Position numbers and translations under genes: made by a program. Of a DNA stretch of 61,486 nt, positions 26,964-35,209 are shown piece after piece. This DNA comes from Dechloromonas hankyongensis (GTDB lineage Bacteria > Pseudomonadota > Gammaproteobacteria > Burkholderiales > Rhodocyclaceae), in NCBI RefSeq assembly GCF_022012295.1, contig NZ_JAKLTN010000009.1:1-61486 (forward strand), read 5' to 3'. Position 1 is the stretch's first letter. Each line of letters begins with the position of its first letter. The notes under the pieces were generated by a model. It worked only from the letters and a program-made list of their open reading frames with translations, did not search any database and was not told the DNA's origin.

Positions 26964-27598
26964 GCACGCCCGTCCTGCACTACATCTACGACCCGCTGTG
27001 CGGCTGGTGCTACGGCGCCGCGCCGCTGGTCGCAGCCGCCCGCGCCATCGTCACCGTCCGCCCGCACGGCGGCGGCATGATGGCCGGCGCCGGCCGCCAG
27101 GCCGTCACGCCGCAGCTGCGCGATTACGTCACACCCCACGACCACCGTATCGCCGCCCTCACCGGGCAAGTGTTCGGTGATGCCTACCGCGACGGCCTGC
27201 TGCGCGACACTACGGCGGTATTCGATTCCGAACCGCCCATCACCGCGATGCTGGCCGCCGAACAGGTGGCCGGCCGCGGCGTGGATATGATCGAACGGCT
27301 GCAGGTCGCCCATTACGTCGAAGGCCAACGCATAGCCGAGACGCCCGTCCTGCTTGCCGTTGCCGCGGCGATGGGCCTCGACCCCACCGCCTTTGCCGAT
27401 ACCCTGGCCGCGCAGACCGGCGACGCCGTGCAACGCCATATCCGGGATACGCGCCAGTTCATGCGCCGGGTCGGCGCCGGCGGCTTTCCGTCCTTCGTGC
27501 TGGAAACTGGCGATTCCCGTCAGCTACTCGATCTTTCCGCTTTCCTCGGACGCCCCGACGCGCTGACGGACTGGCTGCGCACCACCCTCGCCGCGTAG
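26960..27598 (+). CDS. DsbA-family thioredoxin-fold oxidoreductase
   Basis: 212 residues from a GTG at 26960 that overlaps the MBL stop. There is no signal peptide, so it acts in the cytoplasm. The redox motif CGWC follows HYIYDPL at about residue 13, and a long helical insertion separates it from the C-terminal VGAGGFPSFVLE (cis-Pro). This is the FrnE/HCCA-isomerase-like subgroup of DsbA proteins. It is co-expressed with the exported MBL-fold protein. A terminator on the opposite strand lies just after it. Confidence 0.87.
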   Translation: MSTPVLHYIYDPLCGWCYGAAPLVAAARAIVTVRPHGGGMMAGAGRQAVTPQLRDYVTPHDHRIAALTGQVFGDAYRDGLLRDTTAVFDSEPPITAMLAAEQVAGRGVDMIERLQVAHYVEGQRIAETPVLLAVAAAMGLDPTAFADTLAAQTGDAVQRHIRDTRQFMRRVGAGGFPSFVLETGDSRQLLDLSAFLGRPDALTDWLRTTLAA

Positions 27599-27603
27599 TA
27601 GAC

Positions 27604-27631
27604 AAAAAAAGGCCGCGACGAACGCGGCCTT
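27604..27631 (-). terminator. Rho-independent terminator of the phenol hydroxylase operon
   Basis: AAGGCCGCG (27609-27617) pairs perfectly with CGCGGCCTT (27623-27631) around ACGAA. On the minus strand a seven-T run follows. It lies 26 bp after the dmpP stop and may also stop convergent transcription from the DsbA gene. Confidence 0.9.
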
Positions 27632-27656
27632 AAAGAGGGGTGGTGCAGAGGAAAAC

Positions 27657-28718
27657 TTACACGCGCTTGAACAGCGGGCTGCGCACCTGCTGGGCATCGG
27701 CGGCCGAGAAGAATTTCTCGGTGTAGATGTCGCGTTCGAACAGGCGGCCCTGCATCAGCGTCGTGATGCAGGCTTCGATCATCACCGGCGGGCCGCACAG
27801 GTAGGCCTTGTTGCCGCGAAAATCGTTGTCGAAATGGGCCTTGGCGGCTTCATGCACGAAACCGCGGAATCCCGTCCAGCCGCTGTCGGCCGGCTCGTCG
27901 TTGAGCGCCGGGACGTAGGTGAAATTGGCATGCTTGGCGGCCAGCTCGACGAATTCCTGGTGGTAATACAGCTCGCCCAGGTTGCGTGCGCCATAGACCA
28001 GTGTGATCGGCAGTTCGCTGTTCTGTTCGAGCAGGTCGAGGATCATCGAACGCGGGCTGGACAGGCCGGAACCGCCGGCCATGAACAGCGACGGCACGTT
28101 GGCCGACTTGTGCACGAAGAAGCGGCCGTAGGGTCCGGACACGGTGATCTGGTCGCCGACCTTCAGTTCGTTGTGGATCCAGGTCGTGCCGACACCGGCC
28201 GGGACGATGCGGATATTGAGCTCGATCTCGTTGCCGGTCGAAGGCGAATTGGCCAGCGAGAAGGCACGATGGCCCATGTCGTTGGGCAGGTTGAAGTTGA
28301 CGTACTGGCCAGCCTGGAAATCGAGCACTTCGTCGTTCGGAAGCTTGAGCCAGATGCCCTTGATGGTCGGCGTCAGGTTTTCGATGCGGCTGACCACCCC
28401 ATGGAAGTCTTTCACCGGGATGTCGCGGGCGTCCTCGTCGATCTCCATCTCGACTTCGATTACCGTGTCGGCTTCCAGCGTGGCACAGCAGGCCAGCGCC
28501 TTGCCCTCTTCGCGCTCGTAGTCCATCAGCGCAAAACTCGACGAATTCTGGTGATCGACCTCGCCGTCGGTGATGCACACCTTGCAGGTGGCGCAATAGC
28601 CCTGGCAGCAGGCGTGCGGCAGGTAGATGCCGGCGCGCAGCGCGGCGTCGAGGATGGTCTGGCCGTCTTCGACTTCAATGCTGCGGCCGAGCGGCTCGAT
28701 GGTCAGTTCGTAGCTCAT
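27657..28718 (-). CDS. dmpP: Phenol hydroxylase reductase component
   Basis: 353 residues. The N-terminus is a plant-type [2Fe-2S] ferredoxin with cysteines in PHACCQGYCATCKVC and a fourth at ACCATL. The FAD domain follows (RAFSLANSPS), then the NAD domain (LFMAGGSGLSSPRSMILDLLE and YLCGPPVMIEA). It moves electrons from NADH to the diiron oxygenase. Last gene of the dmpKLMNOP operon; no dmpQ ferredoxin follows before the terminator. Confidence 0.95.
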   Translation of the reverse strand: MSYELTIEPLGRSIEVEDGQTILDAALRAGIYLPHACCQGYCATCKVCITDGEVDHQNSSSFALMDYEREEGKALACCATLEADTVIEVEMEIDEDARDIPVKDFHGVVSRIENLTPTIKGIWLKLPNDEVLDFQAGQYVNFNLPNDMGHRAFSLANSPSTGNEIELNIRIVPAGVGTTWIHNELKVGDQITVSGPYGRFFVHKSANVPSLFMAGGSGLSSPRSMILDLLEQNSELPITLVYGARNLGELYYHQEFVELAAKHANFTYVPALNDEPADSGWTGFRGFVHEAAKAHFDNDFRGNKAYLCGPPVMIEACITTLMQGRLFERDIYTEKFFSAADAQQVRSPLFKRV

Positions 28719-28781
28719 GTTCTGGTCTCTCTGCAGGTCTTGGCGGGGTACCGCGACCGGCGCGGCGCCCCGTTGGTTCTT

Positions 28782-29141
28782 CTAGTAGCCGGTGCCGGCG
28801 ATGCCATCCAGGCCCGGCGTCCGGAAACGGATCAGGTCTTTGTGGCCGATGCCGTTCTCGGCCAGGGTCTTGGCACGGTCCGGCGTGAAGGGCGTGTTGC
28901 CGTTCTGCCAGATGGCCTTGTCCCAGTCGATGTGCTGCCAGTCCGGGTGGTAGCTGAAGCAGGCGGCCATTTCGTCCACCACGGCGGAGAACGGCGTTTC
29001 CGGCTTCATGGCCAGCACGAAGGGGCGCGAGAACATGCGGTGGCGTTCCCAGTTTACGTACAGCAACTGGCGGCCCTTGTAGTTCTCGACCGCGTCGCGC
29101 GACTTGAACTCGTACGGAGCGAGGGTTTTCAACATGGTCAT
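28782..29141 (-). CDS. dmpO: Phenol hydroxylase subunit P4 (small oxygenase subunit)
   Basis: 119 residues from the ATG at 29141, with TAAGGAG 6 nt upstream overlapping the dmpN stop; a longer open frame lacks support. The sequence YEFKSRDAVENYKGRQLLYVNWERHRMFSRPF is the family signature. It is the gamma subunit of the (alpha-beta-gamma)2 hydroxylase. A 63-bp gap separates it from dmpP. Confidence 0.94.
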   Translation of the reverse strand: MTMLKTLAPYEFKSRDAVENYKGRQLLYVNWERHRMFSRPFVLAMKPETPFSAVVDEMAACFSYHPDWQHIDWDKAIWQNGNTPFTPDRAKTLAENGIGHKDLIRFRTPGLDGIAGTGY

Positions 29142-29151
29142 GACTGTCTCC

Positions 29152-30696
29152 TTAGTTCTTGGTCGCTTGTTCGCGCCAGGCGGCAAAGTTCTTCTGGTCC
29201 TCGGAGCCGTTGAAGTCGCCGAGGGCGCGCTTGTCGAGCTTCCAGTAGCCGAGCATGTCCTGGCCCGGCTTGAAGTCCGGCGCATTGACATCGACGCCAT
29301 CCGGCTCGCAGTTGCCCTGCAGCACCTGGTGCGAGGAGATGAAGGTCTGGACGTATTTCTCCGGCTCGTTGTCGAAGATTTCCTTGCAGTGGTCGGAACA
29401 GGTGTGGAACTTCTCGCCCTGGTAGATCGACTCGCGGAAGCACATTTCCATCGGGTCGCCCGGCTCGTTGAACTTCATGGTGCTGACGCAGACCTGGCAG
29501 TTCATCGGCGCCGTCTTGTTGTCAAAACGGTTGCCGGCCTTATCCTGGGCGTCGAGGTACTCCAGGACCGGACGGTAGTACTGGTCGAAGGTGTTGGGGT
29601 ACTTCTCGGACAGCCAGTCCATTTCGTCCGGCGTCGGAATCCAGGTATGGAACGGGGTGGCCTGCGGCTTCATGTAGAAACCGATCCACGACTGGTGGGA
29701 AACGTGTTCCTTTTCCTCGATGGTCTGGCTGAAGCACTTCGGGATGGTGATGCCGTAGCGGGCCAGGTCCTTGAACAGGGCGCCGCCGTTTTCCTCGACG
29801 TACATTTCCCAGGCTTCCTTGAAGCTCATGATGCGCTTGGGCAGCATGTAGTCCATCATCATGCCGACCGAGGCCAGCTTGCGGGTACCGCGCCAGGTCC
29901 ACTTGTCGATCCAGCGCTGGACGATAGGCAGGTTGTCCGGGTCCTGCTCGAGCATGAACTTGATGCACTCGAGGCCCAGCGTCATGTGGCGGGCTTCGTC
30001 GGACTGGGCCGAGAAGCCGACGGTCATCGCCGCCATGTCGCCGTTGTAGGCGGCGCCGGAGATGAAGGGCACGAACAGGATGTTGGTCAGCACGTACTCG
30101 AAGGCGAAGCCGATGGCGACCATGAACTCGAACGGGCCGGCGGTGATGGCGTCGTCGAAGAAGGACTTGCCGTCGGACAGGTACCACATGCGGGATTGCT
30201 GGTGGGCGAACTCGTCCATCCCGTTGTAGTACTTGTTGTAGTTCGAGATCGAGTGGATCTGCGTCTGGAAGTGGCGGTATTCATCGACGGCCTGCATCTG
30301 GCAGGCGACGCGCGGGCCGGCGCCGTTCATCTGGCGGCCCATCATCGAGAAGCCACGGGCGGCCATCAGTTCCAGCGGCGGGGTCGAGCCGAGGAAAAGC
30401 TTGAGGACGTTGATGTAGCGGGCATCGGTGACCGACAGGTGGCCGTTGTTCTGGTTAAAGCCGTCGAGGATGGCGTACAGCTTGCGCTCCTTCTCCGACT
30501 GGTACTTCCAGTAGGCGTCCATGGTCAGGCGGAAGGGGTCTTCCCACTTGTCCCAGTCGTGAATCTTGATGCCTTCGTAGGTGGTCTGCGGGAAGACGTC
30601 CGCCGGCTTCTGGTAGGTCGTGTCCCAGGCCAGATCGCGGGTCATCAGGGCGTAGCGCTCCTTGAGGCCGAGCTTCTTGGTTGCTTTCATATCCAT
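29152..30696 (-). CDS. dmpN: Phenol hydroxylase large oxygenase subunit
   Basis: 514 residues. It carries the two diiron motifs of bacterial multicomponent monooxygenases, DEYRHFQ and DEARHMTLG, in the four-helix bundle. A C-terminal cysteine region (CQVCVSTMKF ... CSDHCKEIFD) is the zinc-binding YHS-type segment of this subgroup. It hydroxylates phenol and methylphenols to catechols in the cytoplasm using O2. Flanked by dmpM and dmpO with short gaps. Confidence 0.96.
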   Translation of the reverse strand: MDMKATKKLGLKERYALMTRDLAWDTTYQKPADVFPQTTYEGIKIHDWDKWEDPFRLTMDAYWKYQSEKERKLYAILDGFNQNNGHLSVTDARYINVLKLFLGSTPPLELMAARGFSMMGRQMNGAGPRVACQMQAVDEYRHFQTQIHSISNYNKYYNGMDEFAHQQSRMWYLSDGKSFFDDAITAGPFEFMVAIGFAFEYVLTNILFVPFISGAAYNGDMAAMTVGFSAQSDEARHMTLGLECIKFMLEQDPDNLPIVQRWIDKWTWRGTRKLASVGMMMDYMLPKRIMSFKEAWEMYVEENGGALFKDLARYGITIPKCFSQTIEEKEHVSHQSWIGFYMKPQATPFHTWIPTPDEMDWLSEKYPNTFDQYYRPVLEYLDAQDKAGNRFDNKTAPMNCQVCVSTMKFNEPGDPMEMCFRESIYQGEKFHTCSDHCKEIFDNEPEKYVQTFISSHQVLQGNCEPDGVDVNAPDFKPGQDMLGYWKLDKRALGDFNGSEDQKNFAAWREQATKN

Positions 30697-30721
30697 GGTG
30701 TTCGCTCCTTCGTAGCCGGAA

Positions 30722-30991
30722 TCAGGAATTCCAGCTCAGGGTAAATTCGTCGTCGGTCTCGTCCAGATTGCCGGAGATGGTGATCAGGTGCAGTTGCAGT
30801 TCCTGCAGGTCGAAGCTGCGACCGATCTTCTCTTCGACCGTTTCGCGCTTGATGACCAGGCGGTTCGGCACGTCGATCTTCACCATCGACGGCTGGTCGT
30901 CGACCATGGCGTTCGGGTTGTCCTCGAGGATGGCCTCGACGATGCAGCGGGAGTCGTCGTTCTTCTGGAAGGCGATGAATGCGTTGGACAT
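30722..30991 (-). CDS. dmpM: Phenol hydroxylase activator (regulatory) protein P2
   Basis: 89 residues. MSNAFIAFQKNDDSRCIVEAILEDNP and the later VPNRLVIKRETVEEKIGRSFDLQEL match the MmoB/DmpM effector family. It has no cofactor; it binds the hydroxylase and speeds O2 activation. It lies between dmpL and dmpN, as in other dmp/phc operons. The start was taken at MSNAF rather than at an upstream in-frame ATG inside dmpL. Confidence 0.95.
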   Translation of the reverse strand: MSNAFIAFQKNDDSRCIVEAILEDNPNAMVDDQPSMVKIDVPNRLVIKRETVEEKIGRSFDLQELQLHLITISGNLDETDDEFTLSWNS

Positions 30992-31001
30992 GCGATTTCC
31001 T

Positions 31002-31994
31002 TTACAGGGCGATGCCGGCCTTGGCGGCGCGGGCATTCAGGTTCTGGACCAGTTCGGCCATGATGGTTTCGGCTTCGCCGCCGAAGGCCAGGGCGGCCAC
31101 CGGCTTGAGGGCGACGACGGCACGGTCGCGCCACTTGCGGATCCACGCGGCGAGCTGTTCCTTGTTGCCGGGGTTGTCGGCACCGGTCGACTTCAGGACG
31201 GAGTCCAGCCACTTGCTCGTTTCGCCGAACCATTCGCGCTGGAAGCGGGTCAGCATCGAGAACACCGGGCTGTAGGCCGCATTCAGTTTCTCGTTGTAGC
31301 GCTCGTAGATGAGCGGGTAGAGCAGGCCTTCGAGGGCGAAGTCCTGGGCGACCAGCACTTCGAACCAATCCTTCTCGACCATCAGGTCTTCGACGTAGCG
31401 GCGCAGTTCCTGCCACTCGGCGCCTTCCAGCCAGGCAGTCTTGGCGTCAGCCAGGGCGCCGAGATCGTCGAAGGCCATGCCCAGGCGGGTCACATACTGG
31501 GCGACGCCGAGCTGGTCCATCGAGGCGTAGCAGGCAGCCTGCGAAATGGCGATGCCGTAGCCGTAAGACGACACGTAGGCCTTGTTCAGATTGGAAGCCC
31601 AGGCGACATGGCGCAGCGGCAGGAAGACTTTCAGCGCTTCCTCTTTGCCGGCGGCCGGGTAGGCGGCGGCGAGGCCCAGTTCGTCGACCAGGTCGAAGTC
31701 GCCTTCGGCCACTTCCTGCATCCGGCCGCGGGCCAGGGTCCAGGCGCCGTAGTAGTACTGGCGCGGATCCTTCAGCGCGTACCAGTCCTTCATGGTGATC
31801 GCGGTGCGCGTCTGGTCGAAGATGTCGTACTGCGGCTCCCAGGTCGGGCGATAGTGGTAGTTCTCGACCGGCTGCAGGTCCATCGTCGCTTCGATGTAGC
31901 GCGAGGCCGGCTTGTCGGCCCCCATGCGGCGGGCCAGGTGGCCGAAGGTCTGGCGCAGCGGCGTGATGCTCACTGTCCTCAAATCGATTGCCAT
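31002..31994 (-). CDS. dmpL: Phenol hydroxylase beta (small) oxygenase subunit
   Basis: 330 residues from the ATG at 31994, with AAGGAG close upstream. It has the ferritin-like fold of the alpha subunit but lacks both DExxH diiron motifs, as expected for the structural beta subunit. NYHYRPTWEPQYDIFD is a family hallmark. Second gene of the operon, 57 bp after dmpK. Confidence 0.95.
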   Translation of the reverse strand: MAIDLRTVSITPLRQTFGHLARRMGADKPASRYIEATMDLQPVENYHYRPTWEPQYDIFDQTRTAITMKDWYALKDPRQYYYGAWTLARGRMQEVAEGDFDLVDELGLAAAYPAAGKEEALKVFLPLRHVAWASNLNKAYVSSYGYGIAISQAACYASMDQLGVAQYVTRLGMAFDDLGALADAKTAWLEGAEWQELRRYVEDLMVEKDWFEVLVAQDFALEGLLYPLIYERYNEKLNAAYSPVFSMLTRFQREWFGETSKWLDSVLKSTGADNPGNKEQLAAWIRKWRDRAVVALKPVAALAFGGEAETIMAELVQNLNARAAKAGIAL

Positions 31995-32051
31995 GCTTGT
32001 CTCCTTGAAATTCCCAATCGGTGCGCTTGGCCGCACCGGAAAGCCAAATAG

Positions 32052-32318
32052 TTAGCGAAAACGCTGGTGCGTCGCCTGGTGCAGGTTCCAGTGGAAATCG
32101 GCGTCGGAGGCATCGGCATCGGCCGGCTCGGACTTGGCGTCGGTCAACAATTCGACCTGATTGGCCTTGCAGAATTCGTCGAAGGCCGCCTTGGGCATGA
32201 CCAGTTCGGCCGCCACGTCGGGGTCGCCGACGGCGAACTCGAACTCGATCAACCCATTGGGCCGGGTGCGCATGACGCGCACGAACTTGCGGGTAATGTC
32301 GAACTTGCCTTCCGCCAT
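32052..32318 (-). CDS. dmpK: Phenol hydroxylase assembly protein
   Basis: 88 residues: KFVRVMRTRPNGLIEFEFAVGDPDVAAELVMPKAAFDEFC is the conserved core of DmpK-type proteins, which help load iron into the hydroxylase. It is the first gene of the operon. I see no convincing -24/-12 promoter in the 217 bp before it, which contrasts with DmpR-type operons and fits control by the AraC protein upstream. Confidence 0.93.
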   Translation of the reverse strand: MAEGKFDITRKFVRVMRTRPNGLIEFEFAVGDPDVAAELVMPKAAFDEFCKANQVELLTDAKSEPADADASDADFHWNLHQATHQRFR

Positions 32319-32452
32319 GTCTCACTCCTCATTCCACGACTGCCTTGCAGCAGTTCTCTGATGAGGCTCATTAGACGCTTCACTAAGATATTAATGAATG
32401 GACGTTTGCGGAAATGACTTGTACTTTTCGTAACCCGAGAGATTCGGAAGGC

Positions 32453-32476
32453 GTCATGCCCGCGAAAGCGGGAATC
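32453..32476. repeat. REP-like palindromic intergenic element
   Basis: GTCATGCCCGCGAAAGCGGGAATC contains a CCCGC-GAAA-GCGGG hairpin (32459-32472). This type of sequence is a common dispersed intergenic element in beta- and gammaproteobacteria. It lies between the AraC gene and dmpK and may stabilise or end the AraC transcript. Confidence 0.6.
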
Positions 32477-32535
32477 GAGAAGCGAAACGGGAGCCGAGGC
32501 CCGCATCGCGGACCGCTGGTACGGGAATGGCGCAG

Positions 32536-33450
32536 TCAGCCTTGGTCGTCGCGCCGGAACTGGCTGGGCGGCACCCCGGTGCGCTTGGTGAAGAAGCGGG
32601 AGAAATAGGCCGGATCGGCAAAGCCGAGCTGGTAGCAGATCTCGGTGATCGGCACCGCCGAATAGCGCAGCAGGCGGCGCGCCTCCTGCAACAAGCGTTC
32701 GTGCACGACTTCCTTGGACGGCCGCTCAGCCATGCGTCGGCAGATATCGTTGAGGCGCGCCTCGGTCACCGACAGGCGCTGGGCGTATTCGCTGAGCGTC
32801 AGGTGATCGCGGAAATGGGCTTCGACCAGATCGCAGAAACTGAGGAAGATGCGCAGGTCTTCGCTACGCTCGGGGCGCTGCGCCGAGACCGGCTCGTGCG
32901 CCACCAGCAGGCGGCTGAGATGGATGAAGCTGCTTTGCCCGAGCGCCTGCATCAGCGCCAGGTGCCCCTTGGCATCCCGGGTGAACTCCTGCTGCAACAG
33001 CGCCACCGAAGCCAGCAGGCCGTCGAAGTCGGCGGCGAACTCGGCCGGCAGGCGGGACATTTCGACGAAGGCCGGCTGACGCAGCAGGGACTCCGGCCAT
33101 TGCCCGGGCATCGCCTTGTACCAGGCGCGGACGACTTCCTGGCGGATGGTCAGCACATGGCCGTCGGTATCCTCCTCGGAATAGAAGGAATGCGGAATGG
33201 TCGGCGGCGTGAAGATGAACAGCGGCGCCTCGCCGAAATAGACCTCGCCGTCCAGATTGAGACGGATGCTGCCGCGCACCAGCAGATGGACCTGGAAGAA
33301 GCTGTAATGCCGGTGCGGCGGCGTGTTGCGGCCGAAGAAATCGGCCAGACGGCCGAAGGTCTCGTAATGGATCTCGCATTCCGGGTCGCGCTGGTCGTAA
33401 ACCCGCCCGATATGGATATCCGGAATTGCCTGCACCGCCGTCACCGTCAT
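32536..33450 (-). CDS. HpaA-like AraC-family activator of the phenol hydroxylase region
   Basis: 304 residues from the ATG at 33450 (MTVTAVQ); a longer frame is unlikely. The N-terminal cupin (HYETFGRLADFFGRNTPPHRHYSFFQVHLLVRGSIRLNLDGEVYF) resembles HpaA, the 4-hydroxyphenylacetate activator. The C-terminal AraC helix-turn-helix ends in ITEICYQLGFADPAYFSRFFTKRTGVPPSQFR. It is transcribed toward dmpK, 217 bp away. An aromatic effector is likely; phenol control by an AraC protein instead of a DmpR-type sigma-54 regulator is notable. Confidence 0.88.
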   Translation of the reverse strand: MTVTAVQAIPDIHIGRVYDQRDPECEIHYETFGRLADFFGRNTPPHRHYSFFQVHLLVRGSIRLNLDGEVYFGEAPLFIFTPPTIPHSFYSEEDTDGHVLTIRQEVVRAWYKAMPGQWPESLLRQPAFVEMSRLPAEFAADFDGLLASVALLQQEFTRDAKGHLALMQALGQSSFIHLSRLLVAHEPVSAQRPERSEDLRIFLSFCDLVEAHFRDHLTLSEYAQRLSVTEARLNDICRRMAERPSKEVVHERLLQEARRLLRYSAVPITEICYQLGFADPAYFSRFFTKRTGVPPSQFRRDDQG

Positions 33451-33559
33451 GCCCTGCCCCCGTCGCCACCACCAGATGAATGCCAGCTTACCCCAAGGCC
33501 GGCCGATTTTCGCGCCGTCCCACTGGCCGGCGACCCGCGCAGCGCGGCACGCCAATTCT

Positions 33560-33571
33560 CTAACATGTTAG
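33560..33571. promoter_or_regulatory. Perfect palindrome, probable MarR operator
   Basis: CTAACATGTTAG is a perfect 12-bp palindrome between the divergent AraC (start 33450) and MarR (start 33633) genes. A related half-site, TGTTATCA, follows at 33581-33588. Size and position suit a MarR/HpaR dimer. Confidence 0.65.
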
Positions 33572-33632
33572 CCATATAGCTGTTATCATCGGGCCTGTCA
33601 ATGTGCCCACGCACCGCCCCGGAACAACCGCT

Positions 33633-34118
33633 ATGACCCGCAAGCTCGCCTACCGCAACCTGCCGCAACTCTTCCTTCGCGCCCGCGAAGAACTGCTCTG
33701 CCACTTCCGCCCGATCATCACCCATTTCGGCCTGACCGAGCAGCAATGGCGCATCCTGCGCGCCATCGGCGAGTACGACCAGCTGGAGCCGCGCGAGATC
33801 TGCGAGATCTGCCAGATCCTCAGCCCCAGCCTGACCGGCGTGCTGTCGCGCATGGAAGACATGGGCCTGGTCACCCGCACGCGCATGGAAGAAGACCAGC
33901 GCCGCGTCATCGTCCGCATGACGCCGAAGGCCGAAAAGCTGGTGGCCGAACTCGGCCCGCTGATCGTCGAGCAATACAAGGTGATCGAACAGGCCTTCGG
34001 CCCGGAATTGATCCACGAACTCTACGTCGTGCTGGACAAGGTCATCGCCGCCGAACGCGGCCCGATTCCGCAAGTCAAGCTGCCCCCGCGTAAGAACTGG
34101 ATCGCCGACGAATCCTGA
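33633..34118 (+). CDS. HpaR-like MarR-family repressor
   Basis: 161 residues from the ATG at 33633. FLRAREELLCHFRPIITHFGLTEQQWRILRAI matches the start of HpaR/HpcR (homoprotocatechuate pathway repressor), and the winged helix SPSLTGVLSRMEDMGLVTRTRMEEDQRRVIVRMT is standard MarR. It is divergent from the HpaA-like gene with a palindrome between. No hpa catabolic genes are in the window, so the target may be the AraC gene, itself, or distant genes. Confidence 0.88.
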   Translation: MTRKLAYRNLPQLFLRAREELLCHFRPIITHFGLTEQQWRILRAIGEYDQLEPREICEICQILSPSLTGVLSRMEDMGLVTRTRMEEDQRRVIVRMTPKAEKLVAELGPLIVEQYKVIEQAFGPELIHELYVVLDKVIAAERGPIPQVKLPPRKNWIADES

Positions 34119-34257
34119 ACGGGATTTTCTGCTCGCCGAGGCTGCTAGGCGCAGCGGCGCCCCTCAAAGCAGCGAAGAGTGCTCACCGCACAATAGCGAA
34201 ACAGCTTGCCACCGTGGACGCGCAGATCGAGGCAAGCCCCCGAACCGAAGCGAGCGA

Positions 34258-34548
34258 TTAACGACTGCCGGTATTGCCCTGTGAACCAATCAAGGCAGCA
34301 GTAATGTTCGAATTGGCCCCGGTGTTGCTGATGGCAATCGTCTGCGTCTCATTGACTACCTGACCGATGTAGTTGTTGGTCTGAACGAAGTTGTTGACTA
34401 CCGGCAGCAGGCTGGACGACTGCGGTGCATATGGCACCATCCAGCCGAAAACCCAGTTACCCTCCCCCAACCCGCCTCGCAACGAGGACATCGCCTGGCG
34501 GTCCAGGGCACGGTTGATGGGGAGGTCGTTGATCCTGATTGCACCCAT
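34258..34548 (-). CDS. Double-glycine leader peptide A
   Basis: 96 residues from the ATG at 34548 (GGAG 8 nt upstream). The leader, with IRINDLP, RALDRQAM and SSLRGG, ends in Gly-Gly at residues 25-26, the cut site for C39-peptidase transporters. The mature 70 residues are rich in Asn, Gln, Ser and Thr with alternating hydrophobics (NNYIGQVVNETQTIAIS, then NTGANSNITAALIG), suggesting beta-structure. It differs in its core from the three tandem peptides upstream but shares their leader. No homologue with known function is recognised. Confidence 0.75.
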   Translation of the reverse strand: MGAIRINDLPINRALDRQAMSSLRGGLGEGNWVFGWMVPYAPQSSSLLPVVNNFVQTNNYIGQVVNETQTIAISNTGANSNITAALIGSQGNTGSR

Positions 34549-34638
34549 TTTTGAATCTCCAAGTATTGGCATGAACGGCGAACCCGGCGAGGCCGCACGG
34601 CAAGGGAGATTCCCTCACCGCGCGGTGCCGCCCCGGCT

Positions 34639-34911
34639 TTAGAGCGGCTTGCCCGCCCAGGCGTTGGCATTCCCGAAGACGGAGTTGGCGTTAGCCGTCT
34701 GCACCATGCTGTCGAGATGCTGGCTGGCATCGAGTTGGGTGACCGGGGCGATGACCACCGAGGTGGCTGCACCGCCGATGCCGGAACCGCCCTGTGCGGC
34801 CGAGAGGTTCATGCCGGAGTTGTTGAAGGTGCTGCCGCCGCGGACGGCCGTCCGTTGTGCGCGGTCGAGTTCCTTGGCGATGGACAGGTCTTTGATCATG
34901 AGGGATTGCAT
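34639..34911 (-). CDS. Double-glycine leader peptide B (tandem copy 3)
   Basis: 90 residues from the ATG at 34911, with TAAGGAG before it. The leader reads IKDLSIAKELD and TAVRGG, with Gly-Gly at 25-26. The mature core begins STFNNSGMNLSA and includes GGSGIGGAATSVV and QTANANSVFGNANA. It is nearly identical to peptides C and D, the most divergent of the three being this one (AQRT for AELA in the leader, WAGKPL at the end). Probably secreted by the C39 transporter at 38234-41287. Confidence 0.8.
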   Translation of the reverse strand: MQSLMIKDLSIAKELDRAQRTAVRGGSTFNNSGMNLSAAQGGSGIGGAATSVVIAPVTQLDASQHLDSMVQTANANSVFGNANAWAGKPL

Positions 34912-34922
34912 GGTCGTTCTCC

Positions 34923-35198
34923 TTACAGTTTGTAGCCGCTGGCGCTGGCGTTGGCATTGCCGAAGACGGAGTTGGCACTGGCCGTCTGCACGACGCTCTC
35001 GAGATGCTGGCTGGCATCGACCTGGATCACCGGGGCGACGACCACCGAGGTAGCGGCGCCGCCGATGCCGGAACCGCCCAGTGCAGCCGAGAGGTTCATG
35101 CCGGAGTTGTTGAAGGTGCTGCCGCCGCGGACGGCCGCCAGTTCTGCGTGGTCGAGTTCCTTGGCGCAGGACAGGTCTTTGATCATGATGGATTGCAT
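34923..35198 (-). CDS. Double-glycine leader peptide C (tandem copy 2)
   Basis: 91 residues from the ATG at 35198, preceded by AAGGAG. The leader has IKDLSCAKELDHAELAAVRGG, again with Gly-Gly at 25-26; the mature core is STFNNSGMNLSA...SVFGNANASASGYKL. A cysteine in the leader (residue 11) is unique to this copy. It lies 11 bp from each neighbour copy, so the three form one transcription unit from the sigma-54 promoter at 35538-35554. Confidence 0.8.
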   Translation of the reverse strand: MQSIMIKDLSCAKELDHAELAAVRGGSTFNNSGMNLSAALGGSGIGGAATSVVVAPVIQVDASQHLESVVQTASANSVFGNANASASGYKL

Positions 35199-35209
35199 GG
35201 TCGTTCTCC

